This document shows, piece after piece, positions 10,793-22,317 of a stretch of DNA of 64,000 nucleotides. Below the pieces are notes generated by a model. The model ran no database searches. It had not been told where the DNA came from and worked only from the letters and a program-made list of their open reading frames with translations. The stretch's first letter is position 1. Every line of letters begins with the position of its first letter. Position numbers and translations under genes: made by a program. Source of the stretch: Lindgomyces ingoldianus (lineage: Eukaryota > Ascomycota > Dothideomycetes > Pleosporales > Lindgomycetaceae); NCBI RefSeq assembly GCF_010093535.1, contig NW_022985186.1, positions 590,254-654,253 on the forward strand, given 5' to 3'.

Positions 10793-12002
10793 TTATCTCA
10801 GCAAGCTCAGACGGGATGGGGAGAGAGCCTTGACAGGGGCAAGCCCCTGCTAGTAGCTTCAGTGGCGCAAGCCCCATCTCTCTAGCCAATGAGGGTATAA
10901 GAAAGGCTTTCTCTCCCCAGCCGTCTGAGGGACTTTTGTGATTTTTTAGGTGATATCGTGGTTCTAAACCTCCTCCACCATGCACCAGCTCAACTAAGAA
11001 TTACTGTAGCTCTACCACTTTTCGTCCAAACTAGGTTAGATTTTAATAGGTAATAGAGACAGTCTCTAGCTATATCCTAACATTTTTGTAACCTAATTCT
11101 AACAAGATTCAGCAGAGTATTGCGCCATTAAGTCCTGCGCAGGACATTTTGATGACCCCACAACTACACCTCAATGCGACTCCCTAACCACACAATATAT
11201 CATCTTCAGAATTTAAGACCTGTCTAAGACAGGCTCTATCAGAGAGCCTGCAAAATTTTAGGAGATCTAGGCCGCTGGTTGTCAAGCTGGATAGTAGGCT
11301 AGGGACATCGCGATCGCTCTCATGTCTGCAGCTCAACTAGCTGTTGTCTGAGGACTCTGAGGACTCTGAGGATCTCGGAGCTGTCTCAGACTAGCTCTGT
11401 CAGGGAGCCTGCAAAATTCTAGGAGATTTGGTCTGCTAGTTGTTAAGCTGTAGTGGATGGTAGTCTAGGGACGTCGCGATCGCCCTCATGTCTGCAGCTC
11501 AACCAGCTGTTGTCTGAGGACTCTGAGGATCTAGGAGCTGTCTCAGACTAGCTCTGTCAGGGATCCTGCAAAATCCTAGGGAATTTGGTCTACTAGTTGT
11601 CAAGTTCTAGTCAGGAGGGCGATACTATGAATCTGAAATCAGGGTATGGATAGGTCAAACTTCTGCGCGCGTTTAGATTTTTCTCTGCCAATAATAGTTA
11701 GAATTTAGTAAAAAATATACTATTTTATAGCTACAGCTTGTCTCTACATTCTATCAAATTCTAAGCCTATTCAGACATATAGTAGTAGAGATATTGTAAA
11801 TCTAATTCTATTGTGATGCTCTTGAAATAGGCCTATTCATAGAAAAAATCACAAAAGTCCCTCAGACGGCTGAGGAGAGAAACGCTACTGACAGGGGTCA
11901 GAAACCGCTAACCCCCCAGGCCATACTCTATTTGGAGTAGCAATATGCATGGTGGTTTGTGCGTCCTCGGTTCTCTCCTCACGTCTGAGCTAGCTGAGAT
12001 AA
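10793..12002. mobile_element. 1.2 kb inverted-repeat element, hAT-like (8-bp duplication)
   Basis: The ends TTATCTCAGC and GCTGAGATAA are flanked by a perfect 8-bp duplication GATTTATG (10785-10792 and 12003-12010). The arms (about 10793-11060 and 11745-12002) are related inverted repeats that share two conserved blocks, CTCAGACG.. and ..CGTCTGAGGGACTTTTG, around a variable core. Between them is a GC-rich tandem array. No transposase is visible, so this is a non-autonomous element. Base composition is near normal, so RIP is light. A partial copy lies at 797-1073. Confidence 0.85.
11229..11600 (+). repeat. Tandem repeat, unit about 160 bp, 2.3 copies
   Basis: Units begin at about 11231, 11393 and 11550, each with GCTCTRTCAG.GA.CCTGCAAAAT and each followed by a TCGCGATCG and TCTGCAGCTCAAC block. 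The units sit inside the inverted-repeat element at 10793-12002. A short GAGGACTCT duplication occurs within unit 1. Confidence 0.85.
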
Positions 12003-12010
12003 GATTTATG

Positions 12011-12359
12011 TCGTTCAGAGGGACGGGCTAACGCGTCGTTCCGTCTCCCGCCTCGCTTTTACCCGTGTTTCTCGCTTGACGCACGGGCTCACCTGGCGCA
12101 CGCTCTTCACAAACCCCTACCCCCTTCTATCCTTTTAACTACTTAATAAAAATGCCTAAAAATTTAATATAGTATAGATATTAAGTACTAAAAATGAAAT
12201 AAATACTAAAATGCTTATAAAATAGTTTATATTATATAGTTTAACAAAGCTTTAGATTTTATTTTTTATTAGATTTTAAGCATTATTTTATAATAACTTA
12301 TTAATTATACTAGTAAATTCTCTAAATTTTTAGATTACTTTATACTAATTAAAAGCTAC
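12011..12359. other. Gene-free boundary between GC-balanced and AT-rich DNA
   Basis: GC-balanced sequence up to about 12130 turns abruptly AT-rich. No gene or repeat was recognised. Confidence 0.5.
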
Positions 12360-12361
12360 TA

Positions 12362-13476
12362 ACGTACCTAACGGGTTGGCCGGCCACACGGGTTGGCCGG
12401 CCACTTTTGCTAAGCCTCTACTAAAACCACCCTATTCTCTCGCAAAACAGCCCACTTTAGCCCTGTATAAAGTAATATAACATAAGATATTATTTAAAGT
12501 CTACTTCTGCTACTTACTTACACATACGCAAGTTATGCCTAGTCTAATTACACTGCCTGCATTACCTTTAACTTAGCTTACTTTCTTTAGCGCGCACTTG
12601 CATCTTTAGCTTCTTTCTATTACTACACGCTTTAAACTCCTTTAGAGCAGTTAGACAAGCCTTATTCTTAACTATTAAGGTTCTTTTTACCTAAATCTGC
12701 TTTCTTTTATGTAATCTATATTATGTAGCAGCTTTATTTGCTACTTAAAGCTCTATAATCTTATAGCCTACTTTATTATGTTAATACCTTAGATAACTGT
12801 TGTCTACTTTTTATTACCTTACTATATTACCTTTAGCTGTCCTTGTCTTTTTAAAGCTATAACAACTACTCTAGTTAATATCTAGCCTATTATAAAGCCT
12901 AACTTGTTAAAGTTATACCTGTCTTTATCCTAGATACTATACTTAGCTTTTATGTTAGCTACTAGGCAAAACTAGCCCTAGATAACCTCTAGATCTTTAT
13001 AAAGCACTTTTTTATAATTATACTTGTAATTAAACTTTATTATAAACTTAAGGCAGTGCTTAACCTACATACTAGTCTAGTTTAAGCTAACCTAGCCTAG
13101 ATTGCGCTCTACAGGCAAGGAATTAGCTATATTAGCTACAGCTATAAGCCTAAGGGGAAATCTGTGTGTTATAAGCTTAAGTATATACTTAACAACTACC
13201 TTCTTCTTAAGCTTAGTTAGATTCCTTAATTTAGGCTAGCATTCTGCTTGTAAAGGCTGTTTAGCGCGTTAATTGCTTAGTGTTGTGTAAGAGACATTAT
13301 AGATAGCTGCAGCGCGTTGTAAAAAAAGTTTTAAGTCTTATTTAAGAGCTTAAAGAGTAAGCTGTATCTAACATTATTTAAAAGATTTAATCTAGTGTTG
13401 TTGTTAAGGCATTATGTAGATAGGTAGAGTTTGGTGGGGGCTTAGCAAAAGTGGCCGGCCAACCTGTTAGGTACGT
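12362..13476 (-). mobile_element. Fot/pogo element, internally deleted (Fot-2)
   Basis: This 1115-bp element starts ACGTACC and ends GGTACGT, with TA on both sides (12360-12361, 13477-13478). The left end has two copies of GGTTGGCCGGCCAC and the right end only one. On the minus strand the transposase remnant reads from an N-terminal helix-turn-helix region near 13350 to the DDE_1 region near 12900 (decayed equivalent of N-x-D-E-T-G-F, then GFIIG, RQGQLKV). Full-length relatives here are about 1.82-1.84 kb, so about 0.7 kb is missing. It is heavily RIP-mutated except in the GGCCGGCC motifs. Confidence 0.88.
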
Positions 13477-13478
13477 TA

Positions 13479-14576
13479 TAAGTTTTTAGTAGTATATTAA
13501 TTATTTATTTATATAGCTATAAATATTAAAGTACTTTATAAATAAAAAGTAAAAGTAGATAAAAAAGTAATAATTTACTTACTAAGTAAGTAAAACTAAT
13601 TAAGTACAGCTTAAAAGTAGCTAATAGTAGAGTGTTTACTATATTACTTATAATAAAATAGCTTAAAAGCTTTATTATAGAGTTTTATTTTAAAACTATA
13701 TTAAAAGTATATTAGTATATTTTACTAAGTACTACTTAAGGCTTAAATAAGTTACTATAAAATTTCAAGTTATAAGTTATAGTTATATAGCTAGTAGTAC
13801 ACTATATTAAAGCTAAAAAGTATTTAAATACTATATTTATAGTTTTTTTTATATACAACATATGTTAATAAAGTGCTTTTTAAGTATAAAGTATAAAGTA
13901 GCAGTATATATACTAAATTACTATAATAGAACATAATAGTAGCATATTATTACTTATTTTTAGAAAAATTAAAAATTAAAAATTAAAAATTAAAAATTAA
14001 AAATTAAAAATTAAAAATTAAAAATTAAAAATTAAAAAATAAAAACTTAAAAAATTAAAAAATTAAAAATTAAAAGTTTAAAAAATAAAAATCTACTATT
14101 TTATATCTTTTATATATATTTAAACTTAAATAAAGCTATTAATATAATTATATAGTAAATTTTAGCTAAATGTAACTATTTATTAGCTTAAAACTTATAA
14201 ATATAAAGTATTAGTATAATAGCTTTAACTACTAAAAACTACTATACTTTATAGCTTTATAGCTTTATTATAAATAACTATAGTGACTAGGTTTTCTAAG
14301 CTTAATTAAGTATTACTTTAAGCTTTTCTTAGCTATACTAAAGTTTTATACTTATTACTATAGTATAAGCTTAGTTACAAGTAAATAAAGTAGGTATAAA
14401 ATTTTAAACTTTAAATTTCAAGCTTACTTTAAGTAAAATAAAATAAAATATTTAAGTAATTTTACTATTTATTATAACTTTACTATACTATAGCTATAAT
14501 ACACTATAATTTTATTAGAATATCTCCTCTAATTTTAAAGATAGAGGGGGGTAGGTTTTATAGAAATTGTGTGCTA
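13479..14576. other. AT-rich RIP desert with (AAAAATT)n array
   Basis: There are no open frames of note. A 7-bp AAAAATT tandem repeat fills about 13964-14090. Near 14550 lies an AGAGGGGGG tract like the polypurine tract before the LTR at 56216, so this may be the remnant of the same LTR-element family. Confidence 0.5.
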
Positions 14577-14581
14577 GGTGA

Positions 14582-14871
14582 TGTAACAATTCTTACAAAT
14601 TGTTCCATCTTGGGTCGCTTAGAACCTATCTAAAGGGTCCCTGTATCAGCCCTAGCTATAACTTAACCCTGTCCTCTGCAGTTACCCCTATTCCTCTAAG
14701 TATTTAGTTGCACCTCTCCTCTTACCTAGCTTAGTAATTTTCTAATATCCTTTGTATATAGCCTATAGGTGTTAATAGAATTCCTAGGTTATTAGGTCCC
14801 CACGCACTCCTATATGCCTCTGAGTGGATTCATACCGCATTCAGACCTATTGTCTTGCCTGTGCTATTACA
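14582..14871 (+). mobile_element. Solo LTR (LTR-A family), 290 bp
   Basis: It starts TGTAACAATTC and ends GCTATTACA. It is flanked by GGTGA (14577-14581) and GGTAA (14872-14876), a 5-bp duplication with one TpG to TpA change. Related copies lie at 55112, 56216, 61221 (inverted) and 61905 (fragment). Confidence 0.85.
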
Positions 14872-15243
14872 GGTAAGACTGTGCGTTAAGCAAGAACAAC
14901 AGGTAGCGTGTGCAAAGTTTTGTAAAACCTTAGCATAAAAAAATCTATATAGTGTAAGAATTAGCAAAATTCCTTAGCAACACAATAATTTTCCCTGCAC
15001 ATGTATAAACTTATACATAAACTGTACATTTACTTATTTTATATAAGAATTATATAATAACTATTTAATAATCATTAGTAAAACTTAAGGCTATATAAAG
15101 ATATGTAAAAAGTATACCAATGTGTTTTTTAAAGTTATAGTTTTATGTTTTAAGCCTATATTATCTTTATACGGCTGCTTACGCCTATGTAGGCGCGTTG
15201 CGCTTCTAAAATCTCTAGAAAGCTGATAACTAAAGGCTATAGC

Positions 15244-15648
15244 CTTGTCAGATTGAAGCACTGTTTCTGGGCTTCCTGAGATGAATGATGGGTTTGGATA
15301 TGATGTATGGGATGATTGATTGATTGTATTCGATCGTGTTTATTTATCGATCCTTTTTCTGCTCTACTCGTGTTGCTCGGCTTTTGTTTTTCCGATCCGA
15401 GTCCCTCGCGCACTAGCCCTATGCGCGACCAGCTTGCAACATGCTGCAATTTGCTGCAACATGCTGCAAAATGCTGCAATTTGCTGCAACATGCTGCAAT
15501 TTGCTGCAACATGCTGCAAAATGCTGCAAAATGCTGCAAAATGCTGCAATTTGCAGCAACATACTGTTCGAGCTTATTGCTCGTACTATGTAGCAGCTTT
15601 CGACAAACGTTCCTCCTGTCTTGACAGTAGGTGCGCATATCTGACAAG
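15244..15648. mobile_element. MITE-like GC-balanced island (405 bp)
   Basis: A non-RIP island sits inside the RIP-ruined long-TIR element and is bounded by the short inverted repeats CTTGTCAGAT and ATCTGACAAG. No clear target duplication was found. It contains the 10-bp minisatellite at 15431-15560. It is below or near the minimum duplication length usually needed for RIP, which may explain its escape. Confidence 0.5.
15431..15560 (+). repeat. 10-bp minisatellite (ATGCTGCAAN), about 13 units
   Basis: The period is exactly 10: alternating ATGCTGCAAA/T and TTGCTGCAAC units. Both strands give leucine/cysteine/alanine/glutamine-rich open frames, which are a by-product of the repeat. Confidence 0.9.
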
Positions 15649-16849
15649 CCTTTATCTATACTAAAAAATTAAAATATATTACCTCTTTACTACTAGGCTA
15701 GCGTTACAACTTTATTACTAGTTATGTTAGTGTGTTATAGTTAGAGCTGTATGTAATTAAGTGTGACTTAAAGCTGCATAGCAGCACTTATAAACTAAGT
15801 AATTTAAACGCTATACTTAGCTACCTATATAAAATAGAACTTAAAGATAAGTAAACTTTATTTACTAAGCTTTATTAAAGTAGCTAACTATTTTATAATA
15901 AAATAACTTACTAGTTATAGATACTAAGAAGTGTTAAAGTACACTAGTTAATAGTTACTTAGCTACTTAATAATTATAGCTAGAGTAAGCAAGCCCTATG
16001 TTCTATCTTTATACTTTATAATAAAGAGCTTTATAAGAGCTACTACTACTATATAAAGTAGTTTACTACTGCTAATTTAGTATTTTTAAATAAGTTTATC
16101 TTTAGTAAGAAGACTAGTTAGCAGCACTACACTTACACACTAATAAGCTTTATAAACTATAATATGTAGAACATTTAATAAAAGAAAACCTAGGCAGCTT
16201 TACTTATGTTTACTATAAATAGCTACCTGCCTTATATAGGTGTAAAAAAAGGCTATTTTAGCTATAAAGACTTTATAGATTAGATTTATAAGTTACTACT
16301 ACTTACTTTATATATAGTATAGTGTAACAAAACTATAGTTATAGTCTTTAATAGTATCTTAACTTATATAAATAAGAAAGTTATAAGTAAGATTAAGTAA
16401 GCTAGCTATATTATTAAATATTTACTACTCTACTTGCTAAGCTATAACTTAATTAAGCTTATCTTTAGTGTTTTTAAAGCTTAGATTTATAAGTACTATA
16501 GCTATATATATAAGTAATTTAATAACTTTAGTACCTTTTTAAAAGCAGCTATCTATAAGAGTTAGTGTAATTAGTTTATAAGAAAGCACTTTAGGCACAC
16601 TACTAATAGCTTATATAAAATAAAGAGTAAAGAGTCGTTAATTAAGGCTAGGCATAAAATATAAAGATAGTAAAAAGGTAAACAAGTAGTAAAAAGCATA
16701 AAGTAGAGAAAATAAGTGTTAATTATATAATAAGTATTATAGTATTAGAAATGTAGTAACATTTTTCTAAAGCGTAACACCTGCAGTCCTGTCTTCTTAG
16801 TTTATTACTCTACTACTTATAGTGCTATTGTTACCTATGTTTATAAGTC

Positions 16850-16868
16850 TTATAGTAGCAGTAGTAGC

Positions 16869-16963
<95 letters not shown>

Positions 16964-16973
16964 NNNNNNNNNN

Positions 16974-17067
<94 letters not shown>
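16850..17067 (+). repeat. (TAG)n microsatellite containing an assembly gap
   Basis: There is an uninterrupted TAG/AGT/GTA trinucleotide array of about 200 bp. Ten N at 16964-16973 mark a gap of unknown true length. The poly-Val/poly-Ser open frame over it is not a gene. Confidence 0.95.
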
Positions 17068-17068
<1 letters not shown>

Positions 17069-19142
17069 CTTAACTACTTTAATTTTTTTTTACTAGAAGC
17101 GCTTACTAACTACTACTTTATAAAAATCTTTACTAGAGTTTAATAATTTTTATAAATTTTTAATAGTTTACTACTCTAAGATTACTACATTTTACACTTA
17201 TACTTTTTATAATTACATTTATTTTTTTATTGCTTATAGGGCTTAAGCTTAGCATATAGGTAAAAAGCGCTATTGCAGGTGTAATAAAACGCTAAGTAAT
17301 TAGTAGTAGTAGTAATAGTAGTAAAAGTAAGTAAAGCTGCTATAAATAAAAAGAATAAGTAGGGTAAAAGTAACTAGTAGCAGTAGGGCTATATAGATAG
17401 CCTATTAGCAGGCTAGGCTAGCTAAATTTAGAAAAGTTTAGCTATAACCTTATATTTTTACACTAAAGTTAAACTATCTTACACTACTTCTTTTACTACT
17501 AGGCATTATTCTTTACTTTTTACCTAGCCTACTAACACTTATGCTTTTTTAAAGTGTGCTAAAAATTACACTTAAAGTTACTCTTACTAGTAGTAGAACT
17601 ATAGCGCTTTTTACTTTTCCACTTACCTTTTAGCTTTAGCTAGTTACTACTACTAGTAAAGCTTTTTTAGTAATTAATAAGCTAAATTAAAGATAACTAT
17701 AATAAGCTTTACTATACTTATAAAAATTATGTTAACCTAAGATTTTATATTTATAAGTAAAACTTTATAGTGCTTAAATCTAGTAGTAACTTAGCACTAG
17801 CACTTAATATTTAGATACTTACTATTACTATAACACTAGTAATAGTAGAGCCTTTTCTTTTAGTTCTTTTATGTACTTATATCTTATAAATGCTATACTG
17901 CTTTTGCTTTATTAAGTAGTTGCTAAGTACACCTTAGGTTTTTTTAAGTTATAGTGTTAATAAGTTAAGTATATTAAATAAAAGCTTATTAATGTACTAA
18001 TTATACTTAAAGGCTTTTTATAAAGTAAGCGCTTTAATAGTAACTTTAATATTTACTTTTACTACTTAAAAAAGTAGATTTTTACTAATTTAATAGCTAA
18101 ATTACTTAAAAAATGTTTTTTTTTAGCTACACTAAAATTTACTAGTAAGTGTATTACTTTTTACACTTTTAAGCTTACTTAAAAGTTATTTATTTTCTAA
18201 ATAATTTTATACTTATAGTTTTTAGGTTAAGATTTTAGCATAGCTAGTAGCTTATTTATAACATTCTCTACGTTCTCTAGCTACTATATAAAGTAATTAT
18301 ACTACTTTAGTGTATAGTAAATAGCGCTGTTTTTTATTAATAATTAGCTTATATTTAACTTTATAATTATACTTTAGTATATTTAATAGTAATAATAAGT
18401 TAGAAGAGTAAATAAAAGTAGCTACTATAAGTATAACATTGCCTACTATTAGTAAATTCAACTAAGTAAATAAATTAATAGTTACAGCCTTAGGCTATGT
18501 TTTAAGTATTAGTAGTAGTAATAATAGTATAACGTTACACTTTATTTATATAGTAATAGGCGTAGTAACTTAAGCAAGGCTTACCTAAGCAGCTTCTAGG
18601 CCTATGTTAGCTATTAAAGGCTTTATAAACTATAGTTAATTACACTATAAGCATGTTATCTACTTTTTAGTACACTTTATAGCTTTTACTTATTCTTTTA
18701 TAGCTTTTTAACATAGCTTTACTGCTTTCTTATGTGCTGTAATAGCTGCAGCCTCTGCTGCAGTTATAGAGAGTATACGCGCTCTTTTTAGCCTCTTTAT
18801 AAGCATATTAATAAACTATAACACTAAAAACGTGTTAGTATAGCTTTTATACATGTATTTATATCACCTTAAGTTATACTAATAATTATTAAATAGTTAT
18901 TATGTAATTCTTACATAAAATAAGTAAATTTACAGTTTATGTATAAGTTTATACGCGTGCAGGGAAAATTGTTGTGTTGCTAAGGAATTCCACTGATTTT
19001 TGCACCAGATAGATTTTTCTGTGCCAAGGTTTTACGACATTTTGCACACGCTAATTATCCTTCAGCTTTGAGCCTTTTCAGCTCACTCCTGCCACGCCAT
19101 TTAATCCACGGTGGACCTCGCGAACGCATGCTGCAACAATCA

Positions 19143-19624
19143 TCACAGTGCCCAGAACGTTCTACACTCTTGGATCGCGATCGCTGCCCTGAAAGGGTCG
19201 CATGGTCTACAGTTACTATCCATGTCACCGCGTACTCCGTACGAACAAGAATGCTTGAGATACACTACTGGCTTGTCACTCTTCGGGTCACAGTGCCAAT
19301 GCCTGGGATTAGCTCTCCGAATCTTGGAGTACGCGGGTCGCTGATTTGGTCCTCGATCATTTCTCCCGGGCTGAATCGAGGGTCCTTCGCGTCCCATAGA
19401 TTCTTGCGTGTGCATTGAAGTGCATGCCTGCAGATAATTGCATCGAGCCGCGCAAGTTCTAGGCTGCCAATACTCCACTTCAGCTGAAATTCAGGTCCGA
19501 CTATTGACTCAGGATAGACGACCGGCTTGCCGCCTGTGCAACGCTTTCTAAATGTCGCTGCTGAAAGAGCCTTTGCCAATGCTTCGCAGCTCGAATTGTA
19601 TCTTGTGCCCAGGAAACCAAGCAT
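19143..19624 (-). CDS. Hypothetical protein, structure unresolved
   Basis: An ATG-initiated open frame of 119 codons (19265-19624) runs on the minus strand, with a second overlapping frame (19143-19478). Base composition is GC-balanced, unlike the RIP DNA just upstream, and it lies head-to-head with the gene at 19725. No motif was recognised. A short intron near 19265-19300 could join the frames, but no confident splice sites were chosen. It could also be non-coding. Confidence 0.3.
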
Positions 19625-19724
19625 ATAAGTCCATCCGACAGGACGTTAAGTCGAGATCGTCAGGGCACTCCAGGGTGTATGCCTTCCACTTTGATAGACG
19701 TTTCCATCAAATCTACGAGTCAAG

Positions 19725-20997
19725 ATGTTTTCCCCGTCCCAAGTACTCCCATTCCTCGACATCGTCACCAACGAGGTGGTGACGGAGGTCCGGCGGGAGG
19801 ACACTACTGATGATGCCGACACTATTGCGTACAACACCAAGATGTACAACAAGGCAGGCTCTTCTCATGTCAAGTTCATGCAGTATTGCATGCTAACAAA
19901 GAACAGGTCATGAACAGTATTGACCTCCGTGAACTTACTGCAAAGCAACAGGGCTGCCACGGAGAAAGCAGCCTTCGACGCGAATGCCTTATCACTTGGT
20001 GAGCAGTCAGATCCATCGGGCTTCGCTGCGCCGCCAGCCAGTAAACCAATCGGTAAGACGAAAGAGCAACAGGATGCTATCAAGGAGGTCACCGATTTCC
20101 TCAAGGGCGAGAAGGGCAAGGGAGCGGCGTTGACCATGAAGACCATGGTGGCGGCTGCGACGCCCATTCTCGTCAATTTCGATGAGCTCTTGGTAGTATA
20201 CCTTCTAACTTTGCCCGAGGAATACTGACTGTCCAAAGACTCAGCCCAACTTGGACAAATACAACGCAACGCTCAATACGTCACCTATTGTCGGTCTAGC
20301 TGGTCGAGCAATCCGATAGCTCAACAAGACTTCCACGGGCACTGGTGCTGGCACCGTCACAGAGAGCTGGGCTCACTTCGACAACTTACCTGCAGAAGCT
20401 GACACGACCAAGGGTGCGGTCCACATGTTTCCTTACAATGGGTCATTCTATCTCAGTGTTGGAAGGAGTCTGTGGAAGAAGGAACCGCGGCCCATGACAG
20501 ACACGAAACGGGCCGATGCCAAAAACAATTGGCCCAAACTGTTCCTTGACGGTTGGAAGAAGGTCGGTGACAAATGCCTACCTGCAGATAATCTAGTCAC
20601 AGTGGCAACTCATGCAGCCGGCACGACTGCTGATGCGGTACCTACGTTCAGTCTTTTCGTGGCAGGGCCGGACGGCAGATTGAAAGTCTTCAAAGGCAAT
20701 GACCTCGTCGACAATATCTCTTTCAACGACGTGAAGTGGAAACAGCTCTGTTACTATGCAGGAAAGCTTTTTGGGATCGACACAGGCTCGTTCTCTTGGA
20801 ATATCACAGTCGATTCCAAAGACCCTACCAAGGTCGACATCAAGGACAAAACATTGCAAGCATCAACGGACGGTTTGAGCTCTAACGAGCAAGGTCTGGT
20901 CGCGCTTCGGAACAAGAAGCTCTGGAGGCAGAGGGTCTCTTTGCTATTAGGGTCGAAAACTGACTTGTTTAAGCCGCTCCGAATCGTAGCTACCTAG
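19725..20997 (+). pseudogene. Unrecognised gene with a premature TAG
   Basis: This is a coding island on the plus strand. An ATG at 19725 opens a 52-codon segment (VLPFLDIVTNEVVTEV). A second segment is 19920-20192, followed by a confident 46-bp intron 20193-20238. The frame then continues from TQPNLDKYNATLN to the stop at 20997, passing one in-frame TAG at 20317-20319. A CAG to TAG change in CpA context is the simplest explanation. The join between the first two segments is unresolved: a branch-point-like TGCTAAC lies at 19890-19896, but the frames do not match with the nearest splice sites. The C-terminal part (FYLSVGRSLWKKEP, LFVAGPDGRLKVF, LCYYAGKLFGIDTGSF) has repeated aromatic-Gly turns that might be a beta-propeller or lectin-like fold. 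The family is not recognised. Confidence 0.5.
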
Positions 20998-22317
20998 GCG
21001 GCGGCTGGATCCGCCAATCAGCATCTTTAGACACAGACGCAACATCGCAAACAAACAATCAAGTCCTCACCCGTCCCTCTACTCTCGCTCCGCATGCCTA
21101 GCACCTTGCCTAGCTGCGATCCTGGAAGCATCTAGTACCCGCAATCCCCTAACGTTCAGCTCCGCCGTCATCCGCAAATGGCTCGCCGACCCGCTTACCT
21201 CGCCCCGTCCTAAAAACGCGCCCACAGCCTTACTAACAGGCATCACAACCCAAGCGACGTCAACCTCTCCGGCCTACGAATATGAACCGTCGCTTAGTGT
21301 GGCGGAAGGACAACATAGGCAATGGCCCCCAACTAGGCAAGCTTAGCGTAGTGAAAACAACATATGTTAGATGAGGGCGATGTGGAGGAGAATGCTGTCT
21401 TAGTGGATAACGCAACAACACCATTACCCCGTCCTCTATTCATCCAACATTGGTCTAAGCACATCTGCACAACCTAGGAAGTCTAGGTTAAAGCTAGCAA
21501 TAAGCCTAGCTAAGACCTTATAGCTTAAACTAGTATCTATGTATTAACTAGCAACAATACTAAGGCTCTAACGTGATTTCCACGCTCCCTGCGCGTAACG
21601 TTAACTTACGCTAAGACAATTTAAATCTGTAAAAACTTTCTACCTAAGCCTTATTATTTTAATTTAAGTAAAACATTTTACTAACTTACAACTTCTAATT
21701 CTTTTTTTTAGTAAAGTTTTCTATGCTATCTAACTAATTTATTTATTAGCTTATTGTTATCTAGATAGTTGTTAGCATCCCTATCCTTCTTCTAGCATTG
21801 CATCTAGTAATCTAGCCTTTGTAGAGGTCTAGGTTAGGTTAGATTAGCTCTATAGAAGTTATAGAGCTTGTGTAGGCTATTCTTAAAGTTTACTATGTTA
21901 TACTACTTTAGATCCTTGTTATAGCTAACTTATTTTACATAGTATTTAAACTTTTTTTTAAAGATATAGGCCTTTAGAACTTACTTAACCTTATATTTAT
22001 CTTTTTTATCTCCTTAGGTAGAAAGAGCTAGGTTATACTTAGAGCACACTACTATAGCGTAATTAAGCTAAAGCTTAGGCTATAACTTCTTATAAAAGCT
22101 TATACTCTAGAAACTATTATTTTACTTATTTATCTTAGCTTCTTTAGTCTTTAGAAATATGATATTATCTATATATTTATTAAAGTTTATAAGTAATTAC
22201 TTTTTAGATAGTTAATCTTACTAATATACTTTTAATCTTTATTAGTAGCTTTATTACTAAAACTATTTTTATTATCAAAACTATTTTTTAATTTTCTATA
22301 CTATAAGAATAGTAGTA
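20998..22317. other. Gene-free stretch, GC-balanced then AT-rich
   Basis: To about 21470 the base composition is balanced without a convincing gene. A short imperfect inverted pair TGTTAGATGAG / ATTCATCCAACA lies at 21365-21449. From 21590 the sequence is RIP desert. The minus strand there gives a protein-like but stop-filled reading (LNYAIVVCSKYNLALSTKEI, then a Lys-rich part), continued at 27088-27360, so an old element was split by the Fot-3 insertion. It was not assigned. Confidence 0.45.

Larger units (their letters stand above)
14906..19051 (+). mobile_element. Long-TIR DNA transposon with Tc1/mariner-type transposase remnant
   Basis: This 4146-bp element has inverted repeats of about 190 bp (14906-15095 and 18858-19051; outer ends GCGTGTGCAAA and TTTGCACACGC), with TA at 14904-14905 and 19052-19053. 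On the plus strand about 15700-16640 reads as a decayed DDE domain of the Tc1/mariner (DDE_3) type: GYLPYIGVKKGYF-like, then a stop-filled equivalent of the LPPYSPDFNPIE region near 16450. On the minus strand from about 18790 down, a second decayed frame is readable (RILSITAAEAAAITAHKKA), lysine-rich and unassigned. It also holds a GC-balanced island (15244-15648) and a (TAG)n array. The outer TIRs are only lightly decayed. Confidence 0.7.

Noticed and set aside
11229..11600. Possible CRISPR-like array
   Set aside because: Units are about 160 bp, nearly identical throughout and without spacers, in a eukaryotic transposon.
15237..15664. Overlapping open frames on both strands rich in Leu/Cys/Ala/Gln
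   Set aside because: They are produced by the 10-bp minisatellite; the period is not a multiple of three and all frames stay open by chance.
16822..17073. Poly-Val/poly-Ser open frame
   Set aside because: A translation of the (TAG)n microsatellite and its gap.
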